A stretch of DNA of 6,460 nt from Actinomycetes bacterium (lineage in GTDB: Bacteria; Actinomycetota; Actinomycetes; Actinomycetales; Microbacteriaceae), in assembly GCA_023386675.1 (NCBI GenBank), contig JAEWJG010000308.1:1-6460 (forward strand), written 5' to 3'. Numbering within the stretch: the first letter of the stretch is position 1; the number at the start of each line of letters is the position of its first letter. Shown here piece by piece: positions 6,171 through 6,460 of the stretch. The notes beneath the pieces were generated by a model, which worked only from the letters and a program-made list of their open reading frames with translations, was not told the origin of the DNA and did not search any database. The translations under genes and the position numbers were made by a program.

Positions 6171-6460
6171 TCAGATGGCCTGGGCGGATTCGGAGCGGCT
6201 CGGCGGCCGCCACTTCAGCAGGGCCTTCTCGAGGAGGGTGATCAGGTATTCGGCGATCAGGGTCACGACGGCGACGATGACCATGCACGCGAACACCGTG
6301 TTCGGGTCGAAGTTGCCCTGCGACTGGCTGATGATCAGGCCGATGCCGTGCTGCGCCCCGAGGACCTCCGCGACGAGCGCGCCGATGATCGCGAAACCGA
6401 ACGCGGTGTGGAGGCTCGCGATGATCCAGGTCATCGCCGACGGGATGGTGACGTGCCTGG
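6171..6460 (-). CDS. ABC transporter permease, SsuC/TauC type (N-terminal part outside the window)
   Basis: This is the C-terminal part of the membrane permease that works with the binding protein encoded downstream. The frame is open to the window edge and 95 complete codons are visible. They begin RHVTIPSAMTWIIASLHTAFGFAIIGALVAEVLGA, which is the end of the EAA loop (VTIPSA) followed by a transmembrane segment, as in SsuC/TauC/ThiX permeases. The stretch GIGLIISQSQGNFDPNTVFACMVIVAVVTLIAEYLI is the usual final region, and a basic cytoplasmic tail follows (KALLKWRPPSRSES). Internal methionines exist, but the coding clearly continues upstream of them, so this is a partial gene and not a short one. 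About two thirds of the protein lies beyond the right edge, where an ATPase gene might also be found. Confidence 0.92.
   Translation of the reverse strand, partial: RHVTIPSAMTWIIASLHTAFGFAIIGALVAEVLGAQHGIGLIISQSQGNFDPNTVFACMVIVAVVTLIAEYLITLLEKALLKWRPPSRSESAQAI

Noticed and set aside
6097..6288. N-terminal extension of the NMT1-type binding protein to the ATG at 6288
   Set aside because: It overlaps the permease gene, is rich in Arg/Pro and would bury the lipoprotein signal peptide. The ATG at 6096 has signal peptide, lipobox and Shine-Dalgarno in the right places.
6171..6434. A complete small 87-residue membrane protein starting at the ATG at 6434
   Set aside because: The frame continues upstream with RHVTIPSA, the typical end of a permease EAA loop, so this is the tail of a larger permease cut by the window.

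Overview
The window comes from a GC-rich genome whose only clear AT-rich spot is a short promoter/operator region near 4174-4210. Lipoprotein solute-binding proteins, sugar permeases with no ATPase gene beside them, a ROK repressor and GTG starts with strong Shine-Dalgarno sequences all suggest a high-GC actinobacterium. A member of the Microbacteriaceae is plausible, but this is a judgement from style and not a search result. Every gene I can support lies on the minus strand, so biological order runs from high to low coordinates.

Right edge (6460 to about 4951): a transporter operon of the nitrate/sulfonate/taurine (SsuC/TauC) type. It holds the C-terminal end of a permease, cut by the window edge, then a 74-bp gap with a small hairpin and a direct repeat. 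Next is a lipoprotein binding protein of the NMT1/SsuA/TauA fold, followed by a strong GC-rich intrinsic terminator. No ATPase of this system is visible; if linked, it lies beyond the right edge.

Centre (about 4950 to 4253): one gene for a DedA-family membrane protein. It sits alone between the terminator and the next promoter and probably has no functional link to either transporter.

Left part (about 4210 to 1): a carbohydrate-uptake operon of the CUT1 (MalEFG/DasABC-like) type. It begins with a ROK-family repressor that appears to be leaderless and to be transcribed through its own 25-bp palindromic operator. Then come a sugar-binding lipoprotein, a 15-bp intercistronic hairpin with no U-tract, a MalF-type permease and a MalG-type permease cut by the left edge. 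The two permease genes overlap by 4 bp. With no convincing promoter in the 83-bp gap after the repressor gene, the simplest model is one autorepressed operon. In this model the sugar ligand releases the ROK protein from the palindrome, and the hairpin after the binding-protein gene keeps that product in excess over the permeases. The ATPase is probably supplied from elsewhere, as is common for such systems in actinobacteria.

I see no mobile element, CRISPR array, tRNA, rRNA or sign of an unknown defence or catalytic system. The points most worth a second look are the ROK repressor without its cysteine zinc site, its operator/promoter, and the RNA hairpins.
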